The position numbers and the translations under genes were made by a program. 64,000 nt of DNA from Asparagopsis taxiformis (lineage: Eukaryota; Rhodophyta; Florideophyceae; Bonnemaisoniales; Bonnemaisoniaceae). Positions 10,785-20,698 of the stretch are shown here, piece after piece. Within the stretch, counting starts at the first letter, position 1, and each line of letters begins with the position of its first letter. The notes beneath the pieces were generated by a model. The model did no database searches and was not told the origin of the DNA. It saw nothing but the letters and a program-made list of their open reading frames with translations. The stretch lies in assembly GCA_030407315.1 (NCBI GenBank), contig JALQPE010000529.1, positions 1 through 64,000 of the forward strand. The letters run 5' to 3'.

Positions 10785-13100
10785 TCAACCATCCTCCATT
10801 GCGCCAAAACTGTTATCAGCAGTTGCTGCATGGCGCCGCTCCATGCCCCCATACTGTGGGGCATTGATTTCTACATTCAGGTTTGCACTCAGGTGTCCAG
10901 CATATGGGTCAACGACGAAAAGTTCTGCGCCAATTAGTCCTTGCGCAATCACACAATCCATTACAGCACCGAGGTTTGACGTAATATGCGATTGAATCCA
11001 ATCCTCGGACACTAGAACAAGTGATGAGCAGCGGTTTACATCATCAACGACATGAACAATTCCAGACCCCTCTCCGCTTTGCCACACTTCAACAGCCTCT
11101 CTCGTCACAGTACGGCTTGCAAACACATGCCGTGACTGTGCACTAGTCCGCTGTTCGCTCTCGACAACGTCCGTTTCTTCCCTTGCTTGCGAGCCTTGAA
11201 GACAAGACATGCAGTACACCACCATACCAACTAATTGCTGAAAAGCTACCCCCACATATTGACTGTACCGCCTTGTAAACTCCTTCTGCCGTGCACCTCC
11301 TTTCCCCTTCGGTTCATCCAAACACTCCACAGTAGTCACTAGCCAAGCATCCAGGCGCGCCAGCGTTAGTATGCTCGTCTCTATGTCCATTACTTGTTCT
11401 GGTCGTATCGGATACCCCCTGAAGATGTCCAGCACATTCACAGCCACTCGGTTGTTAAACCATGCATCACCATTCACTTCCATTTCGAAGCTGTCAGGAA
11501 CCATGCCTTTGCTGTATCGCAGCTCTGAGAACGGTGCCGTTCGCCACCTCCCCATATCCAAATCACCGTTGCTTTCCCGTTTCAAAAGCTTCTCAGACGC
11601 TTCGCGCTTTTGATCCTCTCGCTCGTCCATCTCAGCTCGCGTCGTCAGCATCGTGCATCTAGACATTAATTTCGTGTACCCCAGCGAACCGAACAATCTG
11701 TCCCTCGCATTACGCTTCCGTGCACTCATCACGTCTGACAGTTTCTGCGTCACCTTCACTTTCAATGCCTTGCTCCCCACCACAGCCTCTTGACAGCACA
11801 CGCGCTGCTCCTCATCGGAAAACACATCACACCACGGACTTTGACGCAGTACGTGTCGCACCAAGTCATTCCGCAAACCACTCTCGTCCCTGTACGAAGG
11901 TGTATACCACTGCAGATTCTTGATGATATAGCCCGGAGGGGTGGCAATGTATCCTACACCGTTTTCGCTCCAAAGTGTCCCCTCTATAGAGGTACCATCG
12001 AGGTAGAGCCGGTATACCGGCTCTACCTCGATGGTACGTCCTGTCCAACGTCTCTGCGTTTGTTCCGCTATAGGGTCCAGCTCCATAGTCTCGTTCTTGC
12101 ACCACTTTGGCAGGTTTTCCTCAACCGCCCTGAGAACTCCAAGGTATTTCACAGGAATGGCTTTCTGTATGTTCGACTTACTGCCACCGTGATCACTGAT
12201 TCTACCTGTTCTCGCAATTGCAGTAAGGCTGGCATTTTCCGCCTGCAGAGTCTTCACCTTAGCCTCCAACGCAACTATCTCCGTGGTGAGCGCCTTGTTT
12301 GCTATGTCCTGGCTAAACACTTTTTTTTCCAGCTCCGCGATCTTCTTCTTCTGCGCATTGATGCGACTCGCCATTAAATCGATGGATTCCGGCGGATGCA
12401 ACCTCTCTGCCCTCACCGTCCCCCCATCTCGCACGCTATCGGGAATATGATGTCCTCCATCGGAAATAGCCTGACGTCGCGGGGGCGCTACGCGCATATT
12501 GGGCACCAATGACGGTCTGTTGGGACGAGGCCCGCACTCCGGCTGCTCTCTCCCCTCAGTACCACCTGACCGCCGATGATAGTTGGCATCCTGTGAACGT
12601 TGCTCAGGAACAACATCCCTTGCCGCTATCCTCGGGTCCCTGACTGCACTACCTGCTGGGGCTGATGTACTTGGCATGGTTGGCGCAGTGGGGGTCACAG
12701 CTTCCAGTGTCTCGCGAACCCCCGGCTGGGACTCCGTCTGCAGCACCTCCGCATCTGTCAACCCGGGAGGAACTACCTTTGCCATAGCACTCTGCCGCAA
12801 TTCCAACATGTTTTGAGCCACTATCATGTCATCATTATGATGTTCACTGTCCCTGCGTGCACGCTTGCCTCGGTCAAGCCCCATCTCTCTCCGCGCCTTT
12901 CCTCCATCCTCACTTTCTCGCTGCGGATTCCCAGTTCTGCGCCGGTCCGTCTTGCGACCACCGGACCGCGGTTCAATGCTGCCGGTAGATCCAGTCCGCT
13001 TCTTCGCACGGGATTGTCGGGCACTCGGTACAGCAGCTGCTGAACGGGTTTTCTGGAGGCCCGGAGGCTTTGGAGCTTTCTTCGCAATACGCGGCGGCAT
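10785..13100 (-). CDS. Coiled-coil protein of unknown function (771 aa)
   Basis: Intact in this copy. The first ATG in the open frame is at 13098-13100 (MPPRIAKKAP); the open frame extends further upstream without another ATG. Residues 1-110 are very basic and Ser/Arg-rich, suggesting nuclear targeting. Residues 110-235 look disordered. Residues about 240-295 form a Leu/Ala/Lys/Glu-rich coiled coil. The remaining 470 residues are globular and not recognised. The gene is convergent with the transposase-like gene and always accompanies it, so it may be the second protein of the same element (inference). An 8-T run (12321-12328) lies in the coding sequence; it is 9 Ts in the other copy, breaking the frame there. 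A perfect 46-bp palindrome also lies inside the gene. Confidence 0.7.
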   Translation of the reverse strand: MPPRIAKKAPKPPGLQKTRSAAAVPSARQSRAKKRTGSTGSIEPRSGGRKTDRRRTGNPQRESEDGGKARREMGLDRGKRARRDSEHHNDDMIVAQNMLELRQSAMAKVVPPGLTDAEVLQTESQPGVRETLEAVTPTAPTMPSTSAPAGSAVRDPRIAARDVVPEQRSQDANYHRRSGGTEGREQPECGPRPNRPSLVPNMRVAPPRRQAISDGGHHIPDSVRDGGTVRAERLHPPESIDLMASRINAQKKKIAELEKKVFSQDIANKALTTEIVALEAKVKTLQAENASLTAIARTGRISDHGGSKSNIQKAIPVKYLGVLRAVEENLPKWCKNETMELDPIAEQTQRRWTGRTIEVEPVYRLYLDGTSIEGTLWSENGVGYIATPPGYIIKNLQWYTPSYRDESGLRNDLVRHVLRQSPWCDVFSDEEQRVCCQEAVVGSKALKVKVTQKLSDVMSARKRNARDRLFGSLGYTKLMSRCTMLTTRAEMDEREDQKREASEKLLKRESNGDLDMGRWRTAPFSELRYSKGMVPDSFEMEVNGDAWFNNRVAVNVLDIFRGYPIRPEQVMDIETSILTLARLDAWLVTTVECLDEPKGKGGARQKEFTRRYSQYVGVAFQQLVGMVVYCMSCLQGSQAREETDVVESEQRTSAQSRHVFASRTVTREAVEVWQSGEGSGIVHVVDDVNRCSSLVLVSEDWIQSHITSNLGAVMDCVIAQGLIGAELFVVDPYAGHLSANLNVEINAPQYGGMERRHAATADNSFGAMEDG
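11992..12037. repeat. Perfect 46-bp palindrome inside a coding region
   Basis: The sequence equals its own reverse complement across 46 bases, centred on CCGGTATACCGG. On the - strand it encodes the segment TIEVEPVYRLYLDGT of the coiled-coil protein without interrupting it. It is conserved without change at 58680-58725. Confidence 0.95.
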
Positions 13101-13410
13101 GATGAAGCTTTCCCCGAAGCGATGGAACAATCGGATTGCACGAGATACAAAAGATTGCTGTATAGTGTCGGTACCCACAACGGTCTGCGATGAACGTCAG
13201 GTCAAGTACCGGAGAATACGTCAACAGCCCAGATTGCATACGGTAGGCAGTCATCAAGAGTATTTAATGAGTTACAATTACAGCTGTCCAGCTAGGCAGC
13301 TTTCTGGGGCAGCCGCGAGCATCCCTATGCCCGGAAGACGTCCTGCTTTGAATTAAAATTTGGGCTATTCTCAAAAACATGCACATGTGAACATGTTTTT
13401 GAGATGGGGG

Positions 13411-13426
13411 TGTGCCGTACGGCACA
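13411..13426. repeat. Dispersed 16-bp palindrome TGTGCCGTACGGCACA
   Basis: One of nine exact copies in the window. The others start at 14816, 18817, 20110, 20611, 46116, 46618, 60101 and 61510. Each is followed or preceded by CCCCCATCTC (or a close variant) and the hairpin AAAAACATGTTCACATGTGC plus ATGTTTTTGAGA, then CCCAAATTTTAATT. They lie at the ends of the inverted arms and of the R units, so they look like element termini or boundary sites. Confidence 0.9.
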
Positions 13427-14172
13427 ATCCACCCGCCGAAATCGATGTTTTTTGCAATTTTCTTCTGACTGAAATTTTAGAATTTCTGGGCTGGCCAGCA
13501 ATGCAATAGCTATCACATACTACGTTGTACACAATTGTGTACAGCGCTTAACTAACCTGGGCTCCATGTACCGTGACGCCTCAATTTGTTCTTTTCCGGA
13601 TACACAAAAGCAAGAAACACGTACGTGTGTAGACGTCTAGACGTAACTGTCCAAGTTTTAAATCGACAGTTACTACGATATTTGCGCATTATAATTACAG
13701 AATTGAGCATATTCCATGACATTAAGATTTGTTCTGCTCTAAACCGATTCTAACAAGCAGAAAGAATCCTCTCCTTCATGACGATGCTCTCGAATTGAGT
13801 GCAATGCAACGGTCTCCCTCCAAGCGAACGACAAAGCATCATCTTTTCCAAGGCATTTTCGCACGAAAAATAATCGAAACACGCATTTGACTTTAACCTA
13901 TAGGTTATAACAGCTATCGCAAGCACCGTACTCAGCTAAAGTTTTCCTCTGTAATTTCCTTCCTCCCATCAATCAATAGCCTCTTGGTCACAGGCTTAAA
14001 AGCCTTCTACTGTCTGTCCTGTCCATCGAGGAGGGTTCGATCCAGGCCTTGATGGGTGTGGAACCCGAGAAATTGATAATGGAACATATTGCGACAGAGA
14101 TGAGATGTCATTCTCTTTCGTTTACTTTCTTCTAACAAGATTCTAAACGTCTACGGAGCGTACTATTGGGGA

Positions 14173-14505
14173 GATATTGTTGCTATTAAGGGAGGTGGAG
14201 GCGGCGGCTACGGAGGAAGCCTGGAGAACAATACCATGTTCTTATACCCATGGATCACAACAAAAAGGTTGTTGAGATCCGGTTCGGATATTGTTGCCAT
14301 TAACGGCGGTGGAGGAGGCGGCTACGGAGGAAGCCTGGAGAACAATACCATGTTCTTATACCCATGGATCACAACAAAACGTTGAGGTCCGGTTTGGATA
14401 TTGTTGCCATTAACGGCGGTGGAGGCGGTGGCTACGAAGGAAGCCTGGAGAACGATACCATGTTCTTATACCCATGGATCACAAGAAAACGTTGTTGAGC
14501 TCCTT
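14173..14505 (+). repeat. Three 114-bp coding-like Gly-rich repeats
   Basis: Units start at 14173, 14287 and 14397. The first two are 114 bases (38 codons) apart and read in frame as DIVAI-x-GGGGGGYGGSLENN followed by TMFLYPWITTK. The third spacing is 110, so the frame is lost. The exact multiple of three suggests descent from a repeat-containing protein gene, now decayed. Similar units occur inverted at about 19150-19500 and repeat at 60865-61195. Confidence 0.65.
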
Positions 14506-14930
14506 TTCGAAGCCCATACGTCTCTTGAATAAATTTAGCACCCGAATCATATACGATTGCCGAGTTGACACCGGTATGTCTCGTTGGTAGAAATAGCAGG
14601 CGTTCCACCACTCAGCTGGCGCGAAGTAGTTACTGATTATATGATATATGGCTTAGCTCCGCCAAAACCGATACCTCTGGGCTCAGGTTCTCCAAATGTG
14701 GTTATATGAATGTGTTCTGACAATGGTAGAAGACGAATATCTGCATCCTGATTTGAATTAAAATTTGGGCTATTCTCAAAAACATGCACATGTGAACATG
14801 TTTTTGAGATGGGGGTGTGCCGTACGGCACAATTGACCCGCCGAAATCGATGTTTTTTGCAATATTTTTTCTGCCCGAAATATTGCAATTTCTGGGCTGG
14901 CCAGCAATGCATCTGAGCTGGACATCCACC

Positions 14931-15172
14931 GGGCGTCCATTTCAAGTTGGTCGTGTATTATGCACCTGCACGCATAACAGCAACCAAGCAGTCGGGCTCA
15001 CTGGTCGGACAAAGTGCACCTGGAGTGTGAAGGATTGGTTTTTGACAGGCGAGTACTGCTGAATAGGTTTCACGCTGGAGTGATGGTGGCTGGGCAGGCT
15101 GCATTATATGATATACTTGAACACTGGAACATTTCTTTAATTCTAGTCGAAATGACAACATCTTTCGTGACC
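14931..15172. other. 3' flank of the methyltransferase-SET gene
   Basis: Short non-coding stretch between the left inverted arm and the stop codon of the methyltransferase-SET gene. No conserved motif was recognised; it is preserved in the second copy at 61625-61866. Confidence 0.4.
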
Positions 15173-18100
15173 CTAATTCCATGCTCTAAAAGCTGTTCCG
15201 TAATGAACGTAGAGCTCCTGCCCTGGACGGATATCGCGGATTGCACGTACTACAATGATCTTCGGATTTTCTAGGTCCTTCGCCTTGAGCTTATTCCCCG
15301 TCGAACCGCTGCTGTAGTTCTCGACAAACTCGACGTTGGCCATCCGCCTGGTGTCTTCCGCCGGAGTGTCCTCACCTCGCAAATACTGCGGGTCGTTGAT
15401 GAACTGCGCCGAACAGAACGGAGCCGGAACAATCCAAATAGGATGCTCGATGTTTTCGTCGTCCTCCGCTGTTGCATACAGCTTGATGGCATACATCAAG
15501 AATGTTTCCTTCGTTATCGCCATGTGACCCTCTCCGTACGCGAACCTCATCGACTCCTTGCTCATATCAGAGTACACAACAGTTCCGTAGTATGCACATA
15601 CTTCGTCGCCAACATTAAATGTCTGTTCAGCGAAGAGCCCTCTTCCTGCATTTGGATGCTTAATCAGCGATGGTCGAACGCTCAATTTTTTCGCAACACA
15701 ATCGTGTGCCCGCATCACGCGAGGGTTTTCAGTCTGCAACCAGCGGCGCAAGGAAGGTGGCCAATAATGTACCGCTTTTTCCATGTGCTCGTGTGACGCA
15801 ATCGACTCCGGGCACAGCTGCCAGAGGTACTGCCGAATATATTTCGGGAACCTCTGATACAGGGGAAGGCCAGGTGGGGGTTCGATGATCCTGCGTTCCC
15901 TCTGTGTACGAATCGTGACAGAGGGGGATGCCAAGAACTTCTCAGCAGTCTGTTTCGCTTCAGTCGTGACCCTCATGTCAGTGTTGTTTGAAAGAATTAC
16001 ACGTGACATGACTGCACACAGCTTTGGAAGCGATCGTGCCACACACAATTTGTCCATGTCACTGCCGACGAAAACACGGTGCTCAGGCAAGCTCATAGCT
16101 GCTTTTCCTGTTGCGAAAGTGCCAGAGAATGGATCGACAACAATATCACCAGGCTGTGAATGCTGGCTGATCAACTCCATCATGAGAGCGACGCTCTTCT
16201 GCTCTGCACGAACTCTGACCGTAGCACCGGTTGTGCTCCTTGTTCGCCACACCATCTCATTCGAATCGATGGCGGGCATATTGATGGTGACGTTGCACCA
16301 CGCCGGGTACGTGCCGTCCATGTATCCGTGGTTCCTATAGGCCACCATCTCGCTTCCGGTCTTGAACGGAACACCTCGCTTCCAGAAGTGGATAGCGACC
16401 TCTGCCATGTTCATGCGTTGGTACCTCTTCCGCCCCGGCATTTGATAGAGGTGCCCAGGTAGTCGGACAAACAACAGAGGTACCTCGTCAACGAAGAAAA
16501 CTGAATTCCGAACGACGTCCTCCTCCTCCTCGTCCTCCTCCTCATCCGCACTTTCTTCGCCACTGTGCTGCGATGCTTCGGAGTCCGAATTCATGGATGT
16601 AACCTCTCCTTCATCCGACCCCTCATCACGTTCAGCATCATCGGTTGGGCCTTCTGACTGCGGTCCTTTGTACGTTTCCAAGTAATGGAACCATTCGTAG
16701 AACTGTAGAACGGAGCAGAACACGATGCCGTGGCCACCGGGGCGCAACAGCTCGTCAAACACTTCGATGCTAGCCTGCATGTCTTCTGCAGTTAGCCTGT
16801 CGTACGAAGAGTTGGAATCGTTCCTCTTACGAAGAACATTGTAGGGCGGATCAGTCAGAATGAGCTGAACGTTGCCCGTGATGGGCACGTGTTCTCGGCT
16901 CTCGTCGGCACTGACCAAATCATCGAAAGGGACGTCGTACACCCGGCAATACTGACTCATTTTCGAAAGAAAGTCCTTTGCGAGAGCCTGCCCTTCACTT
17001 TCCTGCTCTTCTGTCGCATGGGGTGACGGTGACGGAGGAGACGGTCCTTGGGCAGTAAGACTGGTCCTCCCAGGTCCAAGTTGAAGCCTGGTTGTGTGTC
17101 TTGTCGACGGAACCAAACCTCTCCCTCCTGTGTTGCGACGGGTGGGAGTGTCATCAACCGGCTTGGGGACCTTTTCTGCGTCCGCGGCTTGTGGTGCCGG
17201 GCGGAGGACAGCCATAACGTCTTCGTCGAGGGCGTCAAAGTACGCTGGCAGCTTGTCCGGATTTCCGCTTGAGAAGTATATTTCCAGCGCCCCCCAGCGG
17301 TCGGACTCCGGCCAGGTGTACAGGTCCGGGTTGACGATAAGAAACTGCAACCGGTCGAAGAACTTCCTCACAAGGTCCCTAAATGCACTGTGCTGCGCAC
17401 TGGTTCTTGTCTCTACTTTTCCACCATATCCATCAGGATGAGATAGGGGAGCTTTGTCGTGGTAGAGATCTAGCTTCTGCTCCATCGGTGCGAATAGACC
17501 TTCATCGAGCACGTCAAACCAATGCTCACTGCTGTCGAAAATGATGTACGGCGCCATCAACTCTTCGAAGCTGGAAAACTTTGCGGCGAAGGCCACATCG
17601 GTCCAAGCATGGTATAAAACTTGAACCACGTAACAAGCTCGATTAGTGCTTTTCCGATGGGCTGGGACGCGTGCGGCTTCGTTCCCCTCTTCGGCCGCGT
17701 CGCCTATTCGGCGACGCGGCAGGTTCCTGTTGTGATTTCGGATGATAGACAACGCTTGGAAATACATCAATACCTCGAACGTTTCCGGTGGAGCAAGAAC
17801 GAAGGCGCTTGGTTCCCCGCGCTGCGGCGCCTGTAGTGGCGAAGGAAGCATGTTACATCCAATAAGGAAGGTCTGCGGCACGATCCCAGAAAGGATGCAG
17901 TGCTCAACCCATTGCCCGATACGCTCATCCTGTCTTGAAAACTCGGCAATCGGTAATGCCAGACGAACAATCTGCTTGGCTCGCTCAACGTTCATCTCTG
18001 CCATGACGATTTCGGCAACATCCGCCTCGACTCCAGCATTCTTCGAACGACCGCTGAAGGCCATGCTGAGTCGACCTTGCAGCGCCGCAAATTGTTCTTC

Positions 18101-18370
18101 CGTGCCCTGCGCAACCCAAGCGCCAAGGTCCGCGTATGTGAAACCTCCCGGCTTGTCCGTCAAGTCTGCGAAACTTGAGTGGGCGAACAAATCCAGCAAG
18201 AGGCGGAGGAAGTCTTTGCCAGCGAGAGTAGTTTCGCGGGCGGCGCGACCTACGTTTCGACGTGTACCCATGTCACTAGAATCCTCCCAAGGGCTAGCGG
18301 GTTCGCGCAGAATTGGCACGGTTGCGTCGTCAACGATCGGATTGCTGTTGCGCCTGCGCTTATTCGTCAT
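15173..18370 (-). CDS. DNA methyltransferase-SET domain fusion (1065 aa)
   Basis: One ATG-initiated frame joins two modifying enzymes. Residues 1 to about 480 have no recognised domain; 410-480 look disordered. An N6-adenine/N4-cytosine methyltransferase core follows: catalytic DPPY at 507-510, then the AdoMet-binding DPFSGTFATG starting at D746. DPPY before the FxG-type motif is the beta-class order. A highly acidic Asp/Glu/Ser linker sits inside this domain at about 585-625. A SET domain occupies about 895-1060: GRGLFA (909-914), YYG, FIND...NVEF in place of the usual NHS signature, and a final ELYVHYG (Y1057). Together these suggest writing both a DNA and a protein-lysine methyl mark in the nucleus (inference). 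The gene lies between inverted arms, antisense to its ParB-like neighbour. Substrate specificity cannot be read from sequence. Confidence 0.85.
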   Translation of the reverse strand: MTNKRRRNSNPIVDDATVPILREPASPWEDSSDMGTRRNVGRAARETTLAGKDFLRLLLDLFAHSSFADLTDKPGGFTYADLGAWVAQGTEEQFAALQGRLSMAFSGRSKNAGVEADVAEIVMAEMNVERAKQIVRLALPIAEFSRQDERIGQWVEHCILSGIVPQTFLIGCNMLPSPLQAPQRGEPSAFVLAPPETFEVLMYFQALSIIRNHNRNLPRRRIGDAAEEGNEAARVPAHRKSTNRACYVVQVLYHAWTDVAFAAKFSSFEELMAPYIIFDSSEHWFDVLDEGLFAPMEQKLDLYHDKAPLSHPDGYGGKVETRTSAQHSAFRDLVRKFFDRLQFLIVNPDLYTWPESDRWGALEIYFSSGNPDKLPAYFDALDEDVMAVLRPAPQAADAEKVPKPVDDTPTRRNTGGRGLVPSTRHTTRLQLGPGRTSLTAQGPSPPSPSPHATEEQESEGQALAKDFLSKMSQYCRVYDVPFDDLVSADESREHVPITGNVQLILTDPPYNVLRKRNDSNSSYDRLTAEDMQASIEVFDELLRPGGHGIVFCSVLQFYEWFHYLETYKGPQSEGPTDDAERDEGSDEGEVTSMNSDSEASQHSGEESADEEEDEEEEDVVRNSVFFVDEVPLLFVRLPGHLYQMPGRKRYQRMNMAEVAIHFWKRGVPFKTGSEMVAYRNHGYMDGTYPAWCNVTINMPAIDSNEMVWRTRSTTGATVRVRAEQKSVALMMELISQHSQPGDIVVDPFSGTFATGKAAMSLPEHRVFVGSDMDKLCVARSLPKLCAVMSRVILSNNTDMRVTTEAKQTAEKFLASPSVTIRTQRERRIIEPPPGLPLYQRFPKYIRQYLWQLCPESIASHEHMEKAVHYWPPSLRRWLQTENPRVMRAHDCVAKKLSVRPSLIKHPNAGRGLFAEQTFNVGDEVCAYYGTVVYSDMSKESMRFAYGEGHMAITKETFLMYAIKLYATAEDDENIEHPIWIVPAPFCSAQFINDPQYLRGEDTPAEDTRRMANVEFVENYSSGSTGNKLKAKDLENPKIIVVRAIRDIRPGQELYVHYGTAFRAWN

Positions 18371-18720
18371 AATGGAATGAGTGGAAAATTCGGTACAGGA
18401 TGGCGACCGCTCGGCGAGACAGTCAAATTTGACGACGTATCTCGTGACGTTTGCACTCTTTCGTGGGGAACACTGCTTGATATCGAACGGAACAGAGTGT
18501 ACGGGTGCACAGCGCTGGAAAGGTCTTGAAACCCGTAACCGGTGTAGGTAATAAATTGTGACGGATACGTGGTAGAGAAAAATATTAAAAAGATTGTGAT
18601 TCCCTGTCTTTGAGTGTTGTACTGCACGGCCGCCATGGCGGCTGTGACTGCAGTCACATAGGTTGTCACAGGTGCATCACGCTTACCAGGTGAGCGACAT
18701 CCGGACGGCCACTGGACATG
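18371..18720. promoter_or_regulatory. Upstream region of the methyltransferase-SET gene
   Basis: About 350 bases between the ATG and the right inverted arm, the likely promoter. It contains a 16-bp palindrome TGTGACTGCAGTCACA near 18643 and the palindrome GCCGCCATGGCGGC just before it. No clear TATA box was found, and the assignment rests on position. Confidence 0.35.
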
Positions 18721-20190
18721 GGGATGTCCAGCTCAGATGCATTGCTGGCCAGACCAGAAATTCTACAATTTCGGGCAGAAAAAAAATTGCAAAAAACATC
18801 GATTTCGGCGGTCAATTGTGCCGTACGGCACATCCCCATCTCAAAAACATGTTCACATGTGCATGTTTTTGAGAATAGCCCAAATTTTAATTCAAATCAG
18901 GATGCAGATATTCGTCTTCTAGCATTGTCAGAACACATTCGTATAACCACATTTGGAGAACCTGAGCCCAGAGCTATCGGTTTTCGCGGGAGCTAAGCCA
19001 TATCTCATATAATCAGTAACTACTTCCCGCCAGCTGAGTGGTGGAACCCCTGCTATTTCTACCAACGAGACATACGGGGTGTCAACTCGGCAATCGTATA
19101 TGATTTGGGTGCTAAATTTATTCAAGAGACGAATGGGCTTCGAAAAGGAGCCCAACAACGTCTTCTTGTGATCCATGGGTATAGGACTACTCTATTCTTC
19201 TCCAGGCTTCCACCATAGCCTCCTCCACCACCTCCGTTAATGGATCGAATATCCGAACCGCACCTCAACATGCTTTTCTTCTCATCCATGGGTACTGACA
19301 TCTCACATGTTCTCCAGGCTTCCACCATAGCCTCCTCCACCTCCGTTAATGGAAAGAATATCCGAACCGGACCTGAACATGTGTTTCTTCTCATCCATGG
19401 GTACTGACATCTCACATGTTCTCAACATGTGAGATGTCAGTACCGGAGAAGTTCTCCAGGCTTCCTCCGTAGCCACCTCCTCCACCTCCGTCTGTGGGAA
19501 TCAACACAATATCACCACTGCGTCTTACCTCACATCCACATCTCTCCGGGATGAAAACGGACGGACGACATAGGGTTTGTAGACGTTTAGAATCTTGTTA
19601 GAAAAAAGTAAACGAAAGAGAACTTCTCTTTCATTGAATGATATCTCGTCCCTGTCGCAATATGTTCCATTTTCAATTTCTCGGGTTGCACACCCATCAT
19701 GGGTGATCAAGGCCTGGATCGAACCCTCCGAGGGTCTTCGATGGATAGGACAGATAGTGGAAGGCTTTTAAGCCTGTGACCAAGCGGCTATTGATTGGTT
19801 GGAGGAAGGAAATTACAGAGGAAATATAGCTGAGTACGGTGCTCGCGATAGCTGTTAGGTTAAAGTCAAATATGTTTTTCGATTATTTTTCGTACGGAAA
19901 TGCCTTGCAAAAGACGATGCTTTGTCGTTCTCCTGGAGGGAGTCCGTTGCATTGCACTCAATTCGAGAGCATCGTCATGAAGGAGAGGATTCTTTCTGCT
20001 TGTTAGAATCGGTTTAGAGCAGATAGCTAATGCATTACTGGCCAGCCCAGAAATTGTAGAATTTCGGGCAGCAAAAATATTGTAAAAAACCTTGATTTGG
20101 GCGGTCGATTGTGCCGTACGGCACACCCCCATCTCAAAAACATGTTCACATGTGCATGTTTTTGAAAATAGCCCAAATTTTAATTCAAAT
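18721..20190 (+). repeat. Right inverted arm of the methyltransferase-SET module
   Basis: Imperfect reverse complement of 13342-14930. It begins GATGTCCAGCTCAGATGC and ends in the CCCAAATTTTAATT block. It includes the 16-bp palindrome at 18817 and at 20110, decayed Gly-rich repeats, and a B-box-like GGATCGAACC (reverse orientation) near 19712. It lacks about 250 bases present in the left arm. Confidence 0.85.
19400..19444. repeat. Perfect 21-bp hairpin in the right arm
   Basis: Arms 19400-19420 (GGTACTGACATCTCACATGTT) and 19424-19444 are exact reverse complements with a 3-base loop. It lies inside the Gly-rich repeat region and has no counterpart in the left arm, so it probably arose by local inversion of a repeat unit. 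Confidence 0.85.
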
Positions 20191-20698
20191 CAGGGTGTCT
20201 AATTTGGCCAGAACGGCCCCAGGCACCGGCCGCCGCCCCGAGCGGGGTCATCACTGGCTTCTGTAAGCACTAACTGTGAGGCTAAATGGCGCCGAAAGAT
20301 GGGTCGATTCCAGGCTTCAAGCCTAAGTTATGCTAGGGAGAAATCTTCTTCCGTGTTTCATAATGGTCCCGCCTTACTCCCTCAACACAAACAATACTCA
20401 CCCATCACGTTACTCATATTCCGTGCACTTTATATTAGTAGTGAACCCGCCTGCTTAGTTGCTGCAATGCGTGGATGTAGGCAGCACACGACTAACCTGA
20501 AATGGACTTCCGGTGGATGTCCAGCTCAGATGCACTGCTGGCCAGCCCAGAAATTCTAAAATTTCGGGCACAAAAAATCTTGCAAAAATCAACGATTTGG
20601 GCCTGTCGATTGTGCCGTACGGCACACCCCCATCTCAAAAACATGTTCACATGTGCATGTTTTTGAGAATAGCCCAAATTTTAACTCAAATCAGGGTG
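20191..20698 (+). repeat. Full R repeat unit
   Basis: About 505 bases, from TGTCTAATTTGGCC to AAATTTTAACTCAAATCAGG, ending with the 16-bp palindrome and hairpin. A direct copy lies at 46201-46702, so the ParB/oxygenase module is flanked by direct R repeats. Near 20307 it holds GGGTCGATTCCAGG, close to a pol III B box (the 46201 unit has an exact GGTTCGATTCC), but no foldable tRNA was found. Confidence 0.8.

Larger units (their letters stand above)
13342..14930 (-). repeat. Left inverted arm of the methyltransferase-SET module
   Basis: An imperfect reverse complement of 18721-20190. Each arm starts and ends with the same short repeat, carrying the 16-bp palindrome TGTGCCGTACGGCACA and an ACATGTTCACATGTGCATGT hairpin in A/T flanks. 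This arm has about 250 extra bases (13510-13740) that are missing from the right arm. The second copy is at 60031-61624. No gene is called inside; a Gly-rich coding-like tandem repeat is listed separately. Confidence 0.85.
1..17300 (+). repeat. Large direct duplication, first copy
   Basis: This segment matches 46701-64000 in the same orientation. The coordinate offset is 46700 at both window edges and 46688-46694 in between, so small indels cancel out. Differences are mostly single-base length changes in C, G, T or A runs, with some real substitutions and a 6-base difference in an acidic codon run of the methyltransferase gene. The match runs to both window edges, so its full extent is unknown. 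Confidence 0.95.

Noticed and set aside
11790..12377. 195-codon + frame
   Set aside because: Lies antisense to the coiled-coil gene and includes the palindrome, which makes a mirrored protein segment; a shadow frame.
13985..14075. Possible tRNA around GGTTCGATCC
   Set aside because: A B-box-like word is present, but the T-stem, acceptor and anticodon arms do not pair.
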